Positions 59,859-64,000 of a DNA stretch of 64,000 nt are shown here, one piece after another. The DNA lies in NCBI GenBank assembly GCA_024195265.1, contig JAJLRJ010000013.1, forward strand, positions 18,710,794 through 18,774,793. The letters run 5' to 3'. The DNA is from Dendrophyllia cribrosa. Its lineage: Eukaryota > Cnidaria > Anthozoa > Scleractinia > Dendrophylliidae. Each line of letters opens with the position of its first letter. The first letter of the stretch is position 1. Under the pieces are notes generated by a model. That model did no database searches. It saw nothing but the letters and a program-made list of their open reading frames with translations, and had not been told where the DNA came from. The position numbers and the translations under genes were made by a program.

Positions 59859-60342
59859 ATATTACTATCCTGACACATGACAATCAGTTAACTCCTATGC
59901 AGACACAGGGAATCTAACAGCTTTTCTGCTAACATTGGAAACATGGATACTTCGCACTCCCTTGTGCCACTTACAAAAATAGGTCCGCAATGCGAACGTG
60001 TGGGAGCTTCTATTAGAATCATTGATCAAAATATCATTGTTCAAATAACTGGAATTGCTTTTTGCAAATTCATTTAGTACATTCAACTGTACACTTAGTC
60101 ATAGTAATTGGACTGCGTGGAGTAGACTTCAGGGAATAATCGGGCGAGTAATTTCAAATCAGCCGACCACTTAGTGCGAGGACGATTTGAAATTATGAGA
60201 ACAATTATCCTGATTTGTACGACATGAAGTTCAATTACTAATTAACCGCATCAATAACAAAATTCGAGATTAAAAAGTCTTTGTGGAGTTTTTTTTTGGT
60301 AATTACACCCCTCAGAGCTTTCCTGGAGACTTTGGGGGTTGC

Positions 60343-60385
60343 GCATCACCAATTGAAGAAATGTATACCCCTTGTATATACCACT
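60343..60385 (+). promoter_or_regulatory. shared leader motif, copy 1
   Basis: GCATCACCAATTGAAGAAAT then TACCCCTTGTATA, ending just before an ATG. The same ~36-bp block precedes the exonuclease ORF (61194-61237) at nearly the same distance from its ATG (43 and 44 bp). Confidence 0.6.
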
Positions 60386-60445
60386 ATGGGCCGCGGAAAA
60401 AAAGCTCTTTTAAGACACCGTGTTTTAAAAAATCGTCGTTATAAG
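60386..60445 (+). CDS. short Lys/Arg-rich coding segment behind the shared leader
   Basis: Twenty codons, half of them basic (MGRGKKALLR at the start), ending at AAG|GTAAGT, a perfect splice-donor sequence where a MITE copy also begins. Past the MITE (60736 on) a frame reads GRSRSNTAANRRCSC then a stop. It may be an exon, or a gene cut by the MITE. Basic composition could suit nucleic-acid binding; no family recognised. Confidence 0.3.
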
Positions 60446-60447
60446 GT

Positions 60448-60735
60448 AAGTAATATATCAAACATGAGACACAGTGTTTCATCACAAGATCAAACACTGA
60501 GAAGAGAGTTGAAAATACGACGCGCAGCGGAGTATTTTTGACGAACTTCGAGGTGTTTGATCTTGTGATGAAATACTGTGTCGAATGTTTGATATTACTT
60601 CTCAAACAAAATGATTTTAGAAGGAGAAATTAAGGATGCAAAAATGAGGAGTGTTTCATCTGATTTCCAAACACTCATTAAACATTAATTTCCTTTGTAT
60701 TTTCTTCATGAATTATTAATGAGTTTGAGAAGGGG
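60448..60735. mobile_element. hairpin MITE, copy 2
   Basis: Inverted, nearly identical copy of 40475-40758, including the 130-bp extension; inserted directly after the short basic coding segment. Confidence 0.7.
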
Positions 60736-60932
60736 CGTTCCCGTTCAAATACTGCCGCCAACCGAAGATGTTCCTGTTTAAATACTACCACCAACTGAGG
60801 TATGTTCTGAAAACTCTCGCACAGAACAAATTTCAGAACGAATGGTATCAGTGCATTATATCTTTCGTGAGCTAATTATACAGCGTTATTTTTCAGATTA
60901 ACAGACGTAGCGCCCGTTACCTATCGAGATAA

Positions 60933-61151
60933 TTAAATAACATCACTGCAAAGATTACAAAGTTCAGTGCAACCCCCTTCTTCCTCTTCTTTACATCGCG
61001 TTTTGCAATCTTGGCATAGTAGTCTGTTTCGCAGTTTCATATAGTCTTGATAAAGGCTGTTGTAGCTGATTTTAAGGTCTTCATGCTTTTGATACAATTT
61101 ATCGTATTTATTTGCTTCCTGAAGAAAGGAAGTTAATTCTTTTAGAGACAT
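60933..61151 (-). CDS. small coiled-coil, Cys-rich protein (72 aa), unknown
   Basis: ATG at 61151; N-terminal ~45 residues rich in Lys, Tyr and Leu, coiled-coil-like; C-terminal Cys cluster CQDC...C...C...CNLC (seven Cys in about 25 residues), possibly metal-binding. Divergent from the exonuclease ORF with 86 bp between the two ATGs. No family recognised; may be real because it has a clean start and a composition unlike noise. Confidence 0.35.
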   Translation of the reverse strand: MSLKELTSFLQEANKYDKLYQKHEDLKISYNSLYQDYMKLRNRLLCQDCKTRCKEEEEGGCTELCNLCSDVI

Positions 61152-61193
61152 TGATATATATATAGTGTTTTTTTAAGCTAGCTTTTCGTTGGG

Positions 61194-61237
61194 GCATCAC
61201 CAATTGAAGAAATGCATACCCCTTGTATAAACAAGTG
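61194..61237 (+). promoter_or_regulatory. shared leader motif, copy 2
   Basis: Second copy of the block at 60343, directly upstream of the exonuclease ATG. Confidence 0.6.
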
Positions 61238-62374
61238 ATGGCAACTGCACGAGTGTTCGTGAACTTTCTTAAATCGAGGAAGACAGGCTTGATACAGAAG
61301 AGCGCCGACTGGGTGCAAGCCAGACAAAATACTATCGGCGCATCAGAGATCTCTTCCTTGACAGGATCTTCACCGTTTGAATCCCGAAAAAGCTTGCTCT
61401 TAAAGAAAATACAACCCACAAATATGCTCAATATTACGGCTTGTACTTGGGGCAACCTATTCGAGCCATTAATACGCAAGTATTTTGAACTAGAATACTC
61501 TGTTTCCGTTTTTGGATATAGTATCTCTCTTAATCTAGCAAGAGACCATCCGCTTTATCGAAAGGTCACTTGTAGCCCAGACAGATATTTTATTAACAAA
61601 GATGACACTATAGCTTTGTTAGAATTTAAATGCCCGTTCAAGAGGAAAATAGCTGTAAACAAAATTCCTAATTATTATAGAGATCAAATACAAACAGGCC
61701 TTGCTTTTAGTGGAGAAAGTGTAAACAAGGGTCTATTTGTGGACGCTTACTTTAGAATGTGTTCTTAAAAACAGCTAGAACCTAGTTTAAACCATAATCA
61801 GTTTTTAAACGGAGGGAATAAATACAAGACAAAAAATAAATCAACTATTGCGTGGGGAGTTTGCTATTTATTTAGCAAACAGAGGATATCTAAAAATCAA
61901 ATTAGTCTGATTGACCTTGGCGCCCTTGAAACATCAAAAGCCTTGCTTAAGAAAATTATGAATTCCATTGCAGAGAAAAACATCTGGTGTTGCCATAGTA
62001 AAGTAAGAACGGGGTTTTCAACACAAGATGAAGGCGAAGAGATAGCGCGATTGATTTTTATGCAACAAGCATTTAAATCATCTGGAAGGCCTATACCAGT
62101 GGCAGTATTTGCGTGGAAACTGCTTGATTTGACAGAAATTTGGGCAAAAAAAGAACCAAATTTCTTAGAAAACATTCAAGGAAAAGTTGAGCGCTTTCAT
62201 CAGAAGTTATCCAGTCTGCGAAACAAAATAACAGAAATCGCTTTCGAGGAGGAAAAGGTAGCTGTAATCCCTGACAAAATTCCAGCTACCCCAAAGAAAC
62301 AAGAGGAAACATTACAAAACATTGGTGATGATAGTAAATTTATGATAGACTTTTTAGAGAGTAGATTAGTTTAG
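61238..62374 (+). pseudogene. YqaJ/lambda-exonuclease-like nuclease ORF with one in-frame stop
   Basis: First ATG 61238; 176 codons to TAA (61766-61768), then the same frame stays open to TAG at 62374 (about 200 more codons), so the original was probably a single ~378-codon gene. The PD-(D/E)XK pattern of YqaJ/lambda exonucleases is visible: R29, GASE (34-37), G73...E76, D115 (CSPDRYF), E129-x-K131 (LLEFKCP) and Q150/Q152 (DQIQTGL). These enzymes degrade one strand from DNA ends during recombination or replication of phages and large DNA viruses; cnidarian genomes also carry YqaJ-like genes. The extension has KVRTGFSTQDEGEEIARL and a coiled-coil tail; no domain recognised. The stop lies after all catalytic residues, so the short form could still be a nuclease. 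Origin (virus, mobile element or host) is open. Confidence 0.65.
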
Positions 62375-62770
62375 ATTATTAATTACGGCTCAGTATTTAA
62401 TGCCCGCGGCATTAATAGCCATACGCCAAAGTCTACCGTTCTTTAGATTTGTAACGGGTTTCTGAAGTTGTATGTAAGATAAAATCTCGCGTTGTGGACC
62501 TTCTGGTAAAATTAGATCTAAGATTTTGTAAATAATAAATGAAAAATTAACGTTTTTGGGTAGGTAATTACTTATTCGAGTGTAAATATACTGTATTTGA
62601 CCTTTGTGTTCTATTTTTAACTGTGTTTTTTTTCCCAGAAATGAGGCACAAGAATTTACTACAATATTTCAATAAATTTCTATTGCCGATTCTGCACAAT
62701 AAAGTTTCCAAAATACTTATGGAAGAATATTATTTTTTTCCATTTCCCTCCATGCTTTTGAACACCATTA
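62375..62770. other. intergenic AT-rich DNA
   Basis: No gene recognised; AATAAA-like sites near 62537 and 62700 could end the upstream ORF's transcript. Confidence 0.4.
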
Positions 62771-64000
62771 CAACTTGCAACTTTTGGTAGAGACGAGTAG
62801 GTCCACCGTTAAAGCAAAGACCATGAGTTTAAATTTCATTGAAACCTCGGATTTACTATTCGTCCCTTGCAACTTTTGGTACATCCCGGTAGGGACACCG
62901 TTAAGAGCAAAGATCATGGGTTTGATTCCCATTAAAGACTCGATATGTACGAAATTATAGCGAAGTAAACCGATTTTTCTGTTATGCTTACAGAGTCACT
63001 TACCTCTCGTAGGCCAGCCTCAGGCAAATCTCCATGCGTTGTCAAAGGAAGAGTATTTTTTGGCTGTTATGACAACTCTTCCTGACCTAAATAAAAAGTC
63101 TTCTCAAGAACAAGGAAGTTAGAATGCAAGCCACAGTTTACCTATGTTGCGATGATCGTCTCTTTTCTCAGTAAGTTCACCGATATAGTAAACGGTTTGA
63201 ATGGAACTAGTATCCTTTTTCCTCCTTTGTTTTGCTTGTTTTCAAACTACATTGTTTGAAGAGTAACTTCAGAAATAATGAGCAGCGACCATAGTTTTCA
63301 ATACCATTACAACTTGCAACTTTTCGTAGAGACCAGTGGGTCCACTGTTAAAGCGAAGATCATTGGTTTGATTCCCATTAACGACTCGATATGTCCACAA
63401 TTATAGCGAAGGAAATCGATATTTCTGTTATGCTTATATAGTTGCTTAACTCTTGTAGGCAAGCATCGGACAAATCTCCATACGTTGTCACATGAAGCGG
63501 CTTGTTTGCCTGTTATGACACCTGGTTCTTCCTGACCTGAATAAAAAGTCTTCTCAACAACATGTAAGTTAGAATGCAAGCCACAGTTTACCTATGTTGC
63601 GACGAGCGTCTGTTTTCTCAGTAACTTCACCGATATAGCAAACAGTTTGAATGGAACTAAAGTCTCACGTTTTCATCCTGTGCTTTCTTTGTTTGCAAAC
63701 TACGTTATTGGAAGAGTAACTTCAGAATTGTTGAGCTAGGACCATGGTTTTGAATACCATTACAAATTTCAACTTTTGACAGAGACCAGTAGGTGCACCG
63801 TTAAAGCAAAGATCATGGGTTTCATTCCCGTTAAAGTCTGGATATGTCCACAATCATAGCGAAGGAAATCGATTTTTCTTTTATGCCTATACAGTCACTT
63901 ACCTCTTGCAGGGCAGCCTTGGGTAAATCTCCATACGATGTCACAGGAGGCGTCTTCTTTGGCTGTTATGACACCTGGAACTTCCTGACCTGTATAAACA
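62770..64000. repeat. ~450-bp tandem repeat with tRNA-like T-arms
   Basis: Landmark CTCGATATGT recurs at about 62939 and 63386, and a variant at 63839 (period ~450). Each unit has GGTAGAGAC-like and ATGGGTTTGATTCCCAT (62916-62932), ATTGGTTTGATTCCCAT (63362-63378) or ATGGGTTTCATTCCCGT (63814-63830) segments resembling tRNA D- and T-arms (B box). Copies are diverged (about 80-85% by eye) and continue past the window end. Confidence 0.7.

Overview
The window is a repeat-rich metazoan nuclear region with intron-bearing genes, no bacterial-type operons and about 35-40% GC. The mix of foldback MITEs, Penelope-like, hAT and CR1/L2-like elements, plus a cnidarian-type multicopy ORF, suggests an anthozoan such as a stony coral. 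The species is not determinable from the sequence alone.

Layout. 1-16168 (+) is the 3' part (about 21 exons, 5' end outside the window) of a SHOC1 (shortage in chiasmata 1) meiotic crossover gene. Tail-to-tail with it, 16492-24674 (-) holds an 8-exon mitochondrial CLPP gene (231 aa, intact Ser-His-Asp triad). Their introns are packed with foldback elements, including a 1,066-bp near-palindrome with TTAA target duplications. 24675-28290 is a nested pile of MITEs. 28502-29446 (-) is an intact single-exon retinol-dehydrogenase-like SDR gene; a broken copy lies at 50265-51128.

The most striking object is 29543-44432, which reads as one giant terminal-inverted-repeat element. It has 73-bp perfect ends, a perfect 8-bp target duplication (CATCTTGG), and about 1.8 kb of decamer satellite (TACTTACCCA/TACTTAGCCA) inside each end in mirror orientation. 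Its core has one recognisable protein region: a nuclease-like (FEN/PIN-like, inferred) ORF with a C-terminal CXC cysteine cluster. The left satellite arm was later invaded by a decayed hAT element (29787-30949) and by a Penelope-like retroelement (31733-35842) with an intact 903-aa RT/GIY-YIG ORF, repeated pseudo-LTRs and hammerhead-like motifs.

44441-56200 is a repeat field. It holds a 2.47-kb TIR element with an internal 744-bp duplication and a LINE fragment, a second inverted copy, the SDR pseudogene and many foldbacks. 56859-59858 holds two adjacent copies of a TIR element with the same ends; the longer carries a candidate two-exon 105-codon gene whose intron is a minisatellite. 60343-62374 looks like a virus- or mobile-element-derived cassette: a YqaJ/lambda-exonuclease-like ORF with one in-frame stop, a divergent small Cys-rich ORF, and a leader motif shared with a second, basic ORF. 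62770-64000 is a ~450-bp tandem repeat with a tRNA-like T-arm, running off the window.

Host functions are therefore SHOC1, CLPP and one SDR enzyme; nearly everything else is mobile DNA. Exon edges were read by eye from splice signals and frame continuity.
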